From assembly GCF_900112595.1 (NCBI RefSeq), contig NZ_FOMI01000006.1, forward strand, positions 109,010 to 173,009: a DNA stretch of 64,000 bases, written 5' to 3'. Position 1 is the stretch's first letter, and each line of letters opens with the position of its first letter. Shown here in pieces: positions 43,755 through 52,270 of the stretch. A model generated the notes under the pieces. That model saw only the letters and a list, made by a program, of their open reading frames with translations. It made no database searches and was not told the origin of the DNA. Source of the stretch: Algibacter pectinivorans. GTDB taxonomy: Bacteria; Bacteroidota; Bacteroidia; Flavobacteriales; Flavobacteriaceae. The position numbers and the translations under genes were made by a program.

Positions 43755-43850
43755 TTTGGGCGTTACCTCAAAAAAGAGGTCGGGCTTTCCGTTACAAGTC
43801 CTCGCACCTCCTGCGTCGGGCTGTGGGCTTTCCTCTTCAATCCCTAACGC
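43755..43850 (+). repeat. Dispersed GGGCG...CGC repeat, copy E
   Basis: Best-kept copy: TTTGGGCGTTACCTC, then AAAAAA, then GAGGTCGGGCTTTCC, GTTACAAGTCCTCGC, GGGCTGTGGGCTTTCC and TTCAATCCCTAACGC. The ends pair GCGTTA with TAACGC and the first hairpin ACCTC with GAGGT. It lies between the ccoI stop and the ccoS promoter, only 14 bp from the FNR-like site. Confidence 0.8.
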
Positions 43851-43866
43851 AAAAAGCCGCACTTAG

Positions 43867-43957
43867 CCCCATAGGGGAGGAAATTGATACGTTCTCACTC
43901 ATGTAAATCGTTTTCAGACTTTGCGTGTTCCTCCCCTATGGGGAGGCTAGGTGGGGC
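43867..43957 (+). repeat. G+C-rich repeat with inverted arms, overlapping the end of ccoI
   Basis: CCCCATAGGGGAGGAA (43867-43882) is an exact inverted repeat of 43928-43943; 45 bp lie between. The right part continues GGAGGCTAGGTGGGGC to 43957. The ccoI stop codon lies between the arms, so the element encodes the last residues of CcoI (APPSLPIGEEHAKSEND region). A related element occurs at 48319-48349 and a degenerate one at 48411-48444. Confidence 0.7.
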
Positions 43958-46315
43958 AACTATATTGGTGCAAATCGTTGTAAATACCACAATACTAATA
44001 GAACTCAACGGCATTAAAATAGCAGCAATAACAGGTGCTAATTGCCCCGTTACAGCAAAATATAATCCAATAAGGTTATAGATAAATGAAAACAGAAAAC
44101 TCCATTTTATAATTTTTATAGCCGATTTAGAAGCCTTAATAAAATCATATAATTTATTAAACTTAGTGGCGTCTAAAATTGCATCACATGCCGGCGAAAA
44201 CACATTAACATTCTCCGAAATGGCAATGCCAACATTACTTTGTGCCAAAGCGCCTGCATCATTCAATCCGTCGCCAATCATTAATACCTTGGAACCAGAA
44301 TTTTGGTGGTGTTTTATGTATTCTAATTTATCATCAGGCTTTTGGTTAAAAAGTAGTTTTGTTTTGGCTGGTAAAAGCTTGGTTAAATTCTCTCTTTCGC
44401 CAGCATTATCGCCCGATAAAATAACCAAGTCGTAATCCTTTTTTAAAATTTTAAATAACTTCGATAGGCCTTTTCTGTATTTGTTATAAAACGTAAATTT
44501 CCCTTTGTATTGGTTGTTCGTGCTAATATGTACAGCGGTGTTTAAAGTAGCCGTTTCAAGAGCGTGACCCACATAAGGTGCAGATCCTATTTTTATAGAG
44601 TTTTGCTCATGTTTTGCAGAAATGCCTTGGCCAATATGTTCCTCATAATCATCAACAGGTACAATGTTGTTTTCTTCTAAAATGGCATACAACGACCGGC
44701 TTAATGGATGGTTCGAGTTCCGTAAAGTACTTTTTAATAAGGATTCTTCGGTACCAGAAAGTTCAAAACCATCATACTCAATTGTAGTTTGCTTATTAGC
44801 CGTAATGGTTCCTGTTTTATCAAAAATAATGGTATCTATAGCTGCTAATTGTTCAATTACCGAAGCGTTTTTAGCATAAAACTTTTGCTTACCAAAAATA
44901 CGTAGCATATTGCCAAAAGTAAACGGTGCTGCCAAAGCAATGGCACAAGGACAGGCAATAATAAGTACCGCTGTAAATACATTTAGTGCTTTTGTAGAGT
45001 CGGTAAATAGCCAATATCCTGTGGCAAGAAATGCAATAGATAATATGGCAATGGTAAACTTTTTACTAATAGCGTTGGTTAGGTTTGTAAAACTGTCTTC
45101 TTTGTTTTTGTTAAAAACATCATTACTCCATAATTGGGTTAAATAACTTTGCTCTACAGTTTTTAAAACGTCTACCTCAATGCTACCGTTTAGTTGTTTT
45201 CCTCCTGCAAAAAGCTTGTCGCCAGATTGTTTGGATACCGTTTCAGATTCGCCAGTAACAAAACTATAATCAATTTTTGCTTTCCCTTTAATTAAAATAC
45301 AATCTACAGGTATTAGCTCCTCATTTCTAATTAAAAGTCGGTCGCCTTTTTTAATATCATAAACCTGAATGGATGTCTCCGAGTTATCAGAAGAAATTTT
45401 AGTAATTCCAATAGGGAAATACGATTTGTAATCCCTTTCAAAAGACAAAAAGTTATAGGTTTTCTGTTGAAAAAATTTACCCAGTAATAAAAAGAAAACA
45501 AGGCCAGCTAAACTATCAAAAAAACCGGTACCTATATCTAAAACTATTTCGGCAGTACTTCTTAAAAATAAAACCGTAACACCTAAGGCTATGGGAACAT
45601 CAATATTTAAAATTTTAGATTTTAAACCTTTGTAAGCCGAAATAAAATAATCTTGAGCACAATAAAAAACAACAGGAAGCGAAAATGAAAACATGAGCCA
45701 CCTAAATAATGGCTTATATTGTTCCAACCAATATTCTGTAGATTCAAAATACTCCGGAAACGACAAAAACATAATATTACCAAAAGCAAATCCAGCAACG
45801 CCAAGTTTATAAATAAGCGATCGGTCTACATTTTTCTTACCAACACTATAGTCGTCCAAACTAATAAAAGGCTCGTAGCCAATACTGCTTAAAAGTTTTA
45901 CTAAATCCTTAATGCTAAAATTGTTGGTATGGTAGTTTACACGTACTGTTTTCTTTCCAAAATTTACAATAGATGAGCTGATGGAGGGATGTAGTTTGTT
46001 TAAATTTTCGAGTACCCAAATACAAGAGCTACAATGAATATGCGGAATGTATAGTGTAACTATTTGAGTGTTCTCGTCGTTAAATTCTAATAAATTTTCA
46101 ACAATTTTGGCATTGTCTAGAAAATTGTATTTGCCCTCAATTTCTTTGGGCGTAGCACCTGGAGCATTCTGTAAATCGTAGTAACACGTTAAATCGTTTA
46201 CCGAGAATATCTCGTACACCGTTTTACAGCCGTTACAACAAAACGATTTATTATCATATATAATCTCAGTAGTTGTAGAATCTAATCCACAATGGTAACA
46301 TGTTTTATGCTCCAT
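43895..46315 (-). CDS. ccoI: Heavy-metal P-type ATPase for cbb3 copper supply (CcoI)
   Basis: 806 residues. N-terminal cysteine-rich domain (CYHCGLDSTTTEI, FCCNGCKTVYE), then a heavy-metal-associated domain with CSSCIWVLENL (CxxC near residue 100). Then the P1B ATPase core: copper site ACPCAIALAAPF, phosphorylation site FDKTGTITANK, HP locus SNHPLSRSLYA and MIGDGLNDAGALAQ. CcoI/FixI exports copper into the oxidase assembly site. The last 20 residues (VAPPSLPIGEEHAKSENDLH) come from a G+C-rich repeat and are not part of the conserved family. It is transcribed from its own FNR-like promoter, divergent from fnr. Confidence 0.93.
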   Translation of the reverse strand: MEHKTCYHCGLDSTTTEIIYDNKSFCCNGCKTVYEIFSVNDLTCYYDLQNAPGATPKEIEGKYNFLDNAKIVENLLEFNDENTQIVTLYIPHIHCSSCIWVLENLNKLHPSISSSIVNFGKKTVRVNYHTNNFSIKDLVKLLSSIGYEPFISLDDYSVGKKNVDRSLIYKLGVAGFAFGNIMFLSFPEYFESTEYWLEQYKPLFRWLMFSFSLPVVFYCAQDYFISAYKGLKSKILNIDVPIALGVTVLFLRSTAEIVLDIGTGFFDSLAGLVFFLLLGKFFQQKTYNFLSFERDYKSYFPIGITKISSDNSETSIQVYDIKKGDRLLIRNEELIPVDCILIKGKAKIDYSFVTGESETVSKQSGDKLFAGGKQLNGSIEVDVLKTVEQSYLTQLWSNDVFNKNKEDSFTNLTNAISKKFTIAILSIAFLATGYWLFTDSTKALNVFTAVLIIACPCAIALAAPFTFGNMLRIFGKQKFYAKNASVIEQLAAIDTIIFDKTGTITANKQTTIEYDGFELSGTEESLLKSTLRNSNHPLSRSLYAILEENNIVPVDDYEEHIGQGISAKHEQNSIKIGSAPYVGHALETATLNTAVHISTNNQYKGKFTFYNKYRKGLSKLFKILKKDYDLVILSGDNAGERENLTKLLPAKTKLLFNQKPDDKLEYIKHHQNSGSKVLMIGDGLNDAGALAQSNVGIAISENVNVFSPACDAILDATKFNKLYDFIKASKSAIKIIKWSFLFSFIYNLIGLYFAVTGQLAPVIAAILMPLSSISIVVFTTICTNIVAPPSLPIGEEHAKSENDLHE

Positions 46316-46340
46316 AATATTTGCTCATTTATACCTATGG

Positions 46341-46384
46341 CAAAGGTTGCTATTAAGAAAAAAATAAAATATGATATTAGTCAT
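46341..46384. promoter_or_regulatory. FNR-like site in the ccoI/fnr divergent region
   Basis: ATGATATTAGTCAT (46371-46384) is followed on the minus strand after 22 bp by AACCTTTG (46348 to 46341), keeping the TTTG half of TAnnTTTG. Spacing equals that at hemN and ccoS. On the plus strand the same distance gives TATTATAA, a weak match, so autoregulation of fnr is possible but unproven. Confidence 0.6.
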
Positions 46385-46425
46385 GATTTATTTATTTTTA
46401 CACAACTATTATAATAAAAAGTGGT

Positions 46426-47103
46426 ATGGGTAAGTGCGAGCAATGTATTATTAAGCAGTTTAATTCTTTAAAATCGTTAACCAAAGATGAGTTAATGCGT
46501 ATTTCTTCATGTAAAACCTCTAAAACTATAAAAAAAGGCGAAGTTATTTTTGAAGAAGGCGATACCTTAAATGGTGTATATTGCGTTAAGGATGGTGTTT
46601 GTAAACTATCTAAACTTAGCGAAAATGGTAAAGATCAAATTGTAAAAATGGTTGTTAAAGGACAATTATTAGGGCAACGTTCTTTAATTAGCAACGAGAG
46701 CTCAAATTTGCAAGCCGTTGCCTTAAACGATATGGAAGTTTGTTTTATACCCAAAAGTGAAATCATTGCAGACCTTCAAAAGAACCCTAAATTTTCGTTT
46801 GATGTGTTACAAGATATGGCTCACGATTTAAAGGAAGCCGACGATATTATAGTAAACATGGCTCAAAAGTCGGTTAAGCAACGTTTAGCAGAAACTTTAA
46901 TTTATATACATAATAATTTTGGCGTAAACCCAGACGGGACATTAAGTGTGCTTTTATCGCGCGAAGATTATGCAAGTATTGTTGGTACAGCCACAGAATC
47001 TGCAATTCGTGTACTTTCTCAATTTAAAAAAGAGGGTTTAATTACTACCGTTGGTAAATTTATTAAGATCGAAGACCTTAATGGTTTAAGTCGGGTAGAA
47101 TAA
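46426..47103 (+). CDS. Crp/Fnr family transcriptional regulator
   Basis: 225 residues: a cyclic-nucleotide-binding fold (about 20-135: GEVIFEEGDTLNGVYCVKDG, then KMVVKGQLLGQRSLI) and a C-terminal helix-turn-helix (SREDYASIVGTATESAIRVL). The N-terminus has CEQC (C4, C7), with further cysteines at 29, 53, 58 and near 108. This could bind an iron-sulfur cluster, but the spacing differs from E. coli FNR (20, 23, 29, 122). It lies divergent from ccoI with an FNR-like site between, and similar sites lie before hemN and ccoS, so it is the likely low-oxygen regulator of these genes. Confidence 0.88.
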   Translation: MGKCEQCIIKQFNSLKSLTKDELMRISSCKTSKTIKKGEVIFEEGDTLNGVYCVKDGVCKLSKLSENGKDQIVKMVVKGQLLGQRSLISNESSNLQAVALNDMEVCFIPKSEIIADLQKNPKFSFDVLQDMAHDLKEADDIIVNMAQKSVKQRLAETLIYIHNNFGVNPDGTLSVLLSREDYASIVGTATESAIRVLSQFKKEGLITTVGKFIKIEDLNGLSRVE

Positions 47104-47135
47104 TAGGCAAGACTAATTCTTGTTAAATTAAGTAT

Positions 47136-47154
47136 AAAACTAAATTTAGTTTTT
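47136..47154 (+). terminator. AT-rich palindrome after the Crp/Fnr gene
   Basis: AAAACTAAATTTAGTTTT is a perfect 18-bp palindrome followed by another T, 33 bp after the stop. All pairs but two are A-T, so it is a weak terminator candidate. Confidence 0.4.
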
Positions 47155-47189
47155 AATGTCCTGTAAAAATATAGTATTTTTATAGAGCT

Positions 47190-48317
47190 ATGAAAAACAA
47201 TATAAATTACAGAAAAGGTTTTGTATTTAAAAAATATGAAGCACCTTTCCAATCGCCATTCGATAAACTTTTTGAAATTTTCAAAGAGTTAATTACCCAT
47301 ACATCTGGCGATTTTGACGAGGCTATCGATTGGCTTCGCGAATTGGATAAAGAGTACAAGCTTACTACACCAGAGTACACTATAGACGATTTTATTGAAG
47401 ATTTAAAACTAAAAGGCTATTTGCGTGAAGAAATTGATCCTGACGGAAATGGTGCTTTAGCTATAACTGCCAAAACAGAACGCGCCATCAGGCAGCAAGC
47501 TTTAGACCATATTTTCGGGAAAATTAAACGTAGCGGACAAGGTAACCATAAAAGTAAAGGACAAGGTGTTGGAGATGAGCATACTGGCGATTTTAGAAAT
47601 TATCAATTTGGCGATGCTTTAGATAAGGTTTCTATGACCGAAAGCTTAAAAAATGCCCAAATTAATCAAGGTATTGGCGATTTTACATTATCTGAAGACG
47701 ATTTGGTAGTTGAAGAAACGCTTCACAAGGCTCAAATGAGTACCGTTTTAATGATTGATATTAGCCATAGTATGATTCTATATGGCGAAGATAGAATTAC
47801 ACCGGCTAAAAAAGTAGCTATGGCTTTGGCCGAATTAATAACCACAAGATACCCTAAAGACACCTTAGAAATTTTAGTTTTCGGTAACGATGCGTGGCAA
47901 ATTGAAATAAAGGATTTACCTTATTTAAAGGTTGGGCCTTATCATACTAATACCGTAGCTGGTTTGCAATTAGCAATGGACTTATTACGCAGAAAACGAA
48001 ATACAAACAAACAAATCTTTATGATAACCGATGGTAAACCTAGTTGTTTACGTTTACCAGATGGCCAATATTATAAAAACAGCAATGGTTTAGATTCTCA
48101 TATCGTAAACAAGTGTTATATGATGGCTCAACAAGCCAGAAAACTACACATTCCAATTACAACATTTATGATAGCTCAAGATAGTTATTTAATGCAGTTT
48201 GTACGGGAGTTTACCTATGCCAACCAAGGGAAAGCATTTTATACAGGGCTTAAAGGATTGGGAGAAATGATTTTTGAAGATTACGAAACCAATAGGAAAA
48301 AAAGAATTAAGGGGTAA
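47190..48317 (+). CDS. vWA-domain protein partner of a MoxR-type ATPase
   Basis: 375 residues. The N-terminal half is helical with a basic Gly-rich linker (KRSGQGNHKSKGQGVGDEH). The C-terminal half is a von Willebrand A domain with the metal site LMIDISHSM (D190, S192, S194), followed by KKVAMALAELITTRYPKDTL and IFMITDGKPSC. The next gene encodes a MoxR/Mg-chelatase-type ATPase; vWA plus MoxR pairs act as chaperones that insert metals or remodel protein complexes. The target here is unknown. Confidence 0.87.
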   Translation: MKNNINYRKGFVFKKYEAPFQSPFDKLFEIFKELITHTSGDFDEAIDWLRELDKEYKLTTPEYTIDDFIEDLKLKGYLREEIDPDGNGALAITAKTERAIRQQALDHIFGKIKRSGQGNHKSKGQGVGDEHTGDFRNYQFGDALDKVSMTESLKNAQINQGIGDFTLSEDDLVVEETLHKAQMSTVLMIDISHSMILYGEDRITPAKKVAMALAELITTRYPKDTLEILVFGNDAWQIEIKDLPYLKVGPYHTNTVAGLQLAMDLLRRKRNTNKQIFMITDGKPSCLRLPDGQYYKNSNGLDSHIVNKCYMMAQQARKLHIPITTFMIAQDSYLMQFVREFTYANQGKAFYTGLKGLGEMIFEDYETNRKKRIKG

Positions 48318-48318
48318 C

Positions 48319-48349
48319 GCCCCACCTAACCTCTCCAAAGGGGGAGGAA
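48319..48349 (-). repeat. G+C-rich CCTCCCC repeat, second copy
   Basis: Read on the minus strand TTCCTCCCCCTTTGGAGAGG then TTAGGTGGGGC; compare 43928-43957. It starts two bases after the vWA stop codon. The G+C content is well above the surroundings. Confidence 0.7.
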
Positions 48350-48376
48350 TACTAAAACAATAAAAAATTAGCATAT

Positions 48377-49894
48377 ATGAAAATTACAGATAAGAGTAAG
48401 CAGGCAACAGTTCCCGCTCCTTCGGAGAGGGGTACGGAGAGGCTGTCAACACTTGGCGAATTAAAAGCATCGGGTTATCAATCAAAATCTATAAAAGATG
48501 AATTAAGAGATAATCTAATTACTAAAATAAAGAATAAAGAAACTACGTTTGAAGGTGTCCATGGCTACGAAAATACCGTAATTCCAGAACTGGAACGTGC
48601 TATTTTATCTAGGCACAATATTAACCTGTTGGGTTTAAGAGGTCAGGCAAAAACACGTTTGGCTCGTTTAATGCTAAATTTATTAGATGAATATATTCCG
48701 GTTGTAGCTGGTTCCGAGATAAATGACGATCCTTTAAACCCCATTTCGCGATATGCCGTTGAGTTAATTAAGGACAAAGGCGATAACACCCCAATAACAT
48801 GGTTACACCGTAGCGAGCGTTTTGCCGAAAAATTGGCTACTCCAGATGTAACTGTAGCCGATATTATTGGAGATGTCGATCCTATTAAAGCGGCCAATTT
48901 AAAACTAAGTTATGCCGACGATCGTGTTATTCATTACGGGATGATTCCTAGAGCAAATCGATGCATATTTGTAATTAACGAGTTGCCAGATTTACAAGCC
49001 AGAATTCAAGTGGCACTTTTTAATATTTTACAAGAAGGCGATATTCAAATTAGAGGCTTTAAGTTGAGGTTACCTTTAGATATGCAATTTTTGTTTACGG
49101 CAAACCCCGAAGATTATACTAACAGAGGAAGTATTGTAACGCCTTTAAAAGATAGAATTGGGTCGCAAATTTTAACGCATTATCCAGCAGATATTGAAAC
49201 TGCAAGACGCATTACGCGACAAGAAGCAAAAATAGTTGAAGGTCAAAATAAAACCGTTATAGTTCCAGATTTAGCAAGAGATTTACTTGAGCAAATTGTG
49301 TTCGAAGCTAGAGAGAGCGAGTTTATCGATGCCAAAAGTGGAGTAAGTGCACGATTAAGTATAACCGCTTTAGAAAACTTATTGAGTACAGCAGAAAGAC
49401 GTGCCTTAATAAATGGAGATGATAGGACAACATTAAGGCTGTCAGATTTTGTAGGCATAATTCCAGCCATAACGGGAAAAGTAGAGTTGGTTTATGAAGG
49501 CGAGCAGGAGGGAGCAGCTGCCGTAGCTTATAATTTAATTGGTGAGGCTGTAAAAACTTTATTTTCTAATCTTTTTCCTAAAATAGGGAAACTGCAAAAG
49601 CAAGACGAAGAAGGCCCGTATGATGATATTGTATCTTGGTTCTTTAATTTAAAAGAAGGCTTCGAGTTACTAGACGATTTAAGAGACAAGGAATATGAGG
49701 CATTACTAAACGGTATTTCACCTTTACAAGACCTTATTGCAGAGTTTCAGCCAAACACAACAAAAGAAGAGGCTTGCTTTATTAAAGAATTTGTGCTTTG
49801 GGCATTGGTTGAGTACAAACTATTAAGTAAGCATAGGTTTACCGAAGGTATTCAATTTAAAGATCCTTATGGCAGTTTTATAAGCGATATTTAA
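48377..49894 (+). CDS. MoxR / magnesium-chelatase-like AAA ATPase
   Basis: 505 residues. The Walker A is LLGLRGQAKTRLARLM (G86-T93). The Walker B position reads CIFVINELPDL, with asparagine in place of the usual aspartate before the glutamate. Sensor 1 is FLFTANPEDYTNRG, and VTPLKDRIGSQILTHYP is the arginine-finger region. Residues 9-24 (QATVPAPSERGTERLS) are encoded by a repeat that has entered the gene in frame; without it the start would read MKITDKSK-TLGELKASGY. It forms a unit with the vWA gene upstream (59-bp gap, itself holding a repeat) and ends in a terminator. Confidence 0.88.
   Translation: MKITDKSKQATVPAPSERGTERLSTLGELKASGYQSKSIKDELRDNLITKIKNKETTFEGVHGYENTVIPELERAILSRHNINLLGLRGQAKTRLARLMLNLLDEYIPVVAGSEINDDPLNPISRYAVELIKDKGDNTPITWLHRSERFAEKLATPDVTVADIIGDVDPIKAANLKLSYADDRVIHYGMIPRANRCIFVINELPDLQARIQVALFNILQEGDIQIRGFKLRLPLDMQFLFTANPEDYTNRGSIVTPLKDRIGSQILTHYPADIETARRITRQEAKIVEGQNKTVIVPDLARDLLEQIVFEARESEFIDAKSGVSARLSITALENLLSTAERRALINGDDRTTLRLSDFVGIIPAITGKVELVYEGEQEGAAAVAYNLIGEAVKTLFSNLFPKIGKLQKQDEEGPYDDIVSWFFNLKEGFELLDDLRDKEYEALLNGISPLQDLIAEFQPNTTKEEACFIKEFVLWALVEYKLLSKHRFTEGIQFKDPYGSFISDI
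48411..48444 (+). repeat. Degenerate G+C-rich repeat inside the MoxR-like gene
   Basis: TTCCCGCTCCTTCGGAGAGG then GGTACGGAGAGGCT resembles the other two copies of the family (TTCCTCCCCCTTTGGAGAGG...). It lies within codons 12 to 23 and keeps the frame. Confidence 0.55.
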
Positions 49895-49920
49895 TGGCTT
49901 AAAACATGTGCTAAATTTTA

Positions 49921-49961
49921 AAAATGCTGTAATAGGAATTTATTTTCTTTTACAGCATTTT
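49921..49961 (+). terminator. Terminator of the vWA-MoxR unit
   Basis: AAAATGCTGTAA pairs perfectly with TTACAGCATTTT (12 bp) around a 17-base loop, followed by an AT-rich stretch, 27 bp after the stop. Confidence 0.75.
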
Positions 49962-50158
49962 AATTTTAATGACATTATCAAATGTGTAAAATGGTTTGTT
50001 CTATTTTTCATATTTCTTAAAGTACGGCTTGCTAATTATCACAAGTAGAATATTGTCTAAAATTAGCCTGTTTTTCTTGGTTTTGTATCAAAAATCTAGT
50101 AATTTCTACCAAAATGAAGTAAAAAGCATTAAAAAAGTGAAATTTTTAGATTTATTAT

Positions 50159-52240
50159 ATGAGCAAAATTAAAGACAAAAATAAGCCAGAAATTAACTTC
50201 CTTTCTTTCGATATTGATAATACATTAATAGACTTTCATACCCATAAAAGTAATTTTCGAAAAGCCTGGAAAAAGTATAAACCTAAAGATGTGGTTTTAA
50301 CTTATAACACAGGGCGTTTAATTGACGATGTACTTAATTTAATTAGCAAAGGCACCCTTCCAGAGCCAGATTATATTATTTCGGGTGTTGGTACTCACAT
50401 TTATAATTATAAGGACAAACGCATTGTTAAAGAATTTAATAATATACTTGATGATGGTTGGGATTTAAAAGCTGTTGAAGATCTAATTCAAAAGATAGAT
50501 CATCCTATTAGCGATCAGCCTACAAAGTTTCAGCATGCTTATAAAAGAAGTTATTTCTTTCATAATGCTAGTCCAGAACTTATTACTAGCGTAGAAAAAG
50601 ATTTCGAAAATGCGAACATGAGTATTAATGTCGTGTATTCTGGAGATAAGTATTTAGATATACTTCCAAAATTTGCTAACAAAGGCAACGCCCTACAATG
50701 GTTAACTAAAAAGTTAGATATAAAACCAGAGTCTGTTTTAGTAGCAGGCGATAGTGGTAACGATTCTGCTATGTTCGATTTACCAGACGTTAAAGGTATT
50801 GTAGTGGCAAATGCGCATGAAGAGTTATATCAATACACAAAACACAGACAGGTTTATCACACCGAAAAAGAAAAGAGTGATGGTATTATTGAAGGTTTGG
50901 TTTATTATGGTATTTTACCTAATGCGGCAATTAAAGATATTAATATCGACCATAAAGACGATTTCTTTATAAAACAAGAATCAGAAAGTTTAGCCGCCGA
51001 GGATGCCGATGAGAAAGTAGCTTTAATTCGCGAAGGTTACGAAAAAGCTGTTTTAGCCTTAAAAAAGAATATTACACCTTTAGGTTTTTCGGCTTGTTCT
51101 ATAAAAGATAATGTGGCTCATGGTACAGACGAGAATTATTATAGCGTTTGGGCAAGAGATGGTGCCATAACGGTAATTGGAGCCTTACCTTTAATCCATA
51201 AACACGAAGACATTCACAAATGTGCAAGACAAACACTTTTAACTTTGTTTGAGCATATTTCACGAAACGGTCAAATACCTTCAAATGTGCGTATTAAAGA
51301 TAATATCCCAGATTATTCTGGGGTTGGCGGTATCTGCTCTATTGATAGTGGTATTTGGGTGGTTATTGCTTTTTACGAATATGTAAACGAAACTAAAGAT
51401 ATTGAATTTTTAAGAACACATATATCCGATATTAAAGAAACGATGCGTTGGTTAGGAGCGCACGATAGTAATAATGATGCTTTACTAGAAATTCCTGAAG
51501 CAGGCGACTGGACCGATTTATTTGGTAGAAGTTATAATATTCTTTACGATGAAATTTTATGGTACCGTGCTAATGTTTGTTTTGGTCGTATGATGGAAAT
51601 GTTAGGCGATCATGAAGAAGCTGGAGAGCATATAAGATGGTCGCAGGTTATTAAAAAGGAAATATTACAAAACTTCTGGCCGTCTACACAACAGCAATTA
51701 TTTCAATCGGTTTCTTTTGCCGAAAAGCAATTTACATTAGGAGATACCTCATATTTAATCGCGCAAACAACCCCTTTCGATTTTAGTTGGCGCTGCGATA
51801 CCTTAGGAAATATATTAGCCTTTTTACATGGTACTATCGATGCCGAAAAAGCACATCAAACCTTTAAATTTATGTGGGGTGTTGGGGTTAACGATCCTTT
51901 TCCTGTAGCCAATGTATATCCTGTGGTAAGCCCCGGCGATCCCGATTGGAGACCATATTACACCGTTAATTTATTAAACCTACCAAACCATTACCATAAT
52001 GGTGGTATTTGGCCTTTTGTGGGTGGTTTTTGGGTAAAGTTTGTAAACAAGTTAGGGTTTAGAGATATAGCCATAGCCGAATTACATAAACTCGCTTTAA
52101 TAAATAAAGAAGGTATAAATGTAGAGTGGGAGTTTACAGAGTGGGCACATGGAACCACCGGAAAACCCATGGGGAAAGCTTACCAAGCATGGTCTGCAGC
52201 GCAATACATTTCTGCTTGTCATGATTTAAAAATAATATAA
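50159..52240 (+). CDS. HAD sucrose-phosphatase-like domain fused to an (alpha/alpha)6 glycoside hydrolase
   Basis: 693 residues. Residues about 10-260 are a HAD-IIB phosphatase: LSFDIDNTLIDF (nucleophile motif DxDxT), then the sucrose-phosphatase-like end VLVAGDSGNDSAMFDLPD. After an acidic linker (about 265-285) comes a hydrolase of the GH100/GH15/GH63 type with an (alpha/alpha)6 barrel: ENYYSVWARDGAITVIG, GGICSIDSGIWVVIAFYEY, EAGDWTDLFGRSYN and the WEFTEWAHGTTGKPMGKAYQ end. One chain could thus dephosphorylate sucrose-6-phosphate and also split sucrose or a related glycoside. It is followed by a sucrose-phosphate-synthase-like gene and a fructokinase-like gene, which supports a sucrose pathway. 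The exact substrates are unproven. Confidence 0.82.
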   Translation: MSKIKDKNKPEINFLSFDIDNTLIDFHTHKSNFRKAWKKYKPKDVVLTYNTGRLIDDVLNLISKGTLPEPDYIISGVGTHIYNYKDKRIVKEFNNILDDGWDLKAVEDLIQKIDHPISDQPTKFQHAYKRSYFFHNASPELITSVEKDFENANMSINVVYSGDKYLDILPKFANKGNALQWLTKKLDIKPESVLVAGDSGNDSAMFDLPDVKGIVVANAHEELYQYTKHRQVYHTEKEKSDGIIEGLVYYGILPNAAIKDINIDHKDDFFIKQESESLAAEDADEKVALIREGYEKAVLALKKNITPLGFSACSIKDNVAHGTDENYYSVWARDGAITVIGALPLIHKHEDIHKCARQTLLTLFEHISRNGQIPSNVRIKDNIPDYSGVGGICSIDSGIWVVIAFYEYVNETKDIEFLRTHISDIKETMRWLGAHDSNNDALLEIPEAGDWTDLFGRSYNILYDEILWYRANVCFGRMMEMLGDHEEAGEHIRWSQVIKKEILQNFWPSTQQQLFQSVSFAEKQFTLGDTSYLIAQTTPFDFSWRCDTLGNILAFLHGTIDAEKAHQTFKFMWGVGVNDPFPVANVYPVVSPGDPDWRPYYTVNLLNLPNHYHNGGIWPFVGGFWVKFVNKLGFRDIAIAELHKLALINKEGINVEWEFTEWAHGTTGKPMGKAYQAWSAAQYISACHDLKII

Positions 52241-52270
52241 TAATTAATATAACAACTAAAACAAAACACT

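Noticed and set aside
43630-43866. Plus-strand frame across the ccoS promoter and repeat copy E
   Set aside because: It is antisense to ccoS and then translates the repeat; not a gene.
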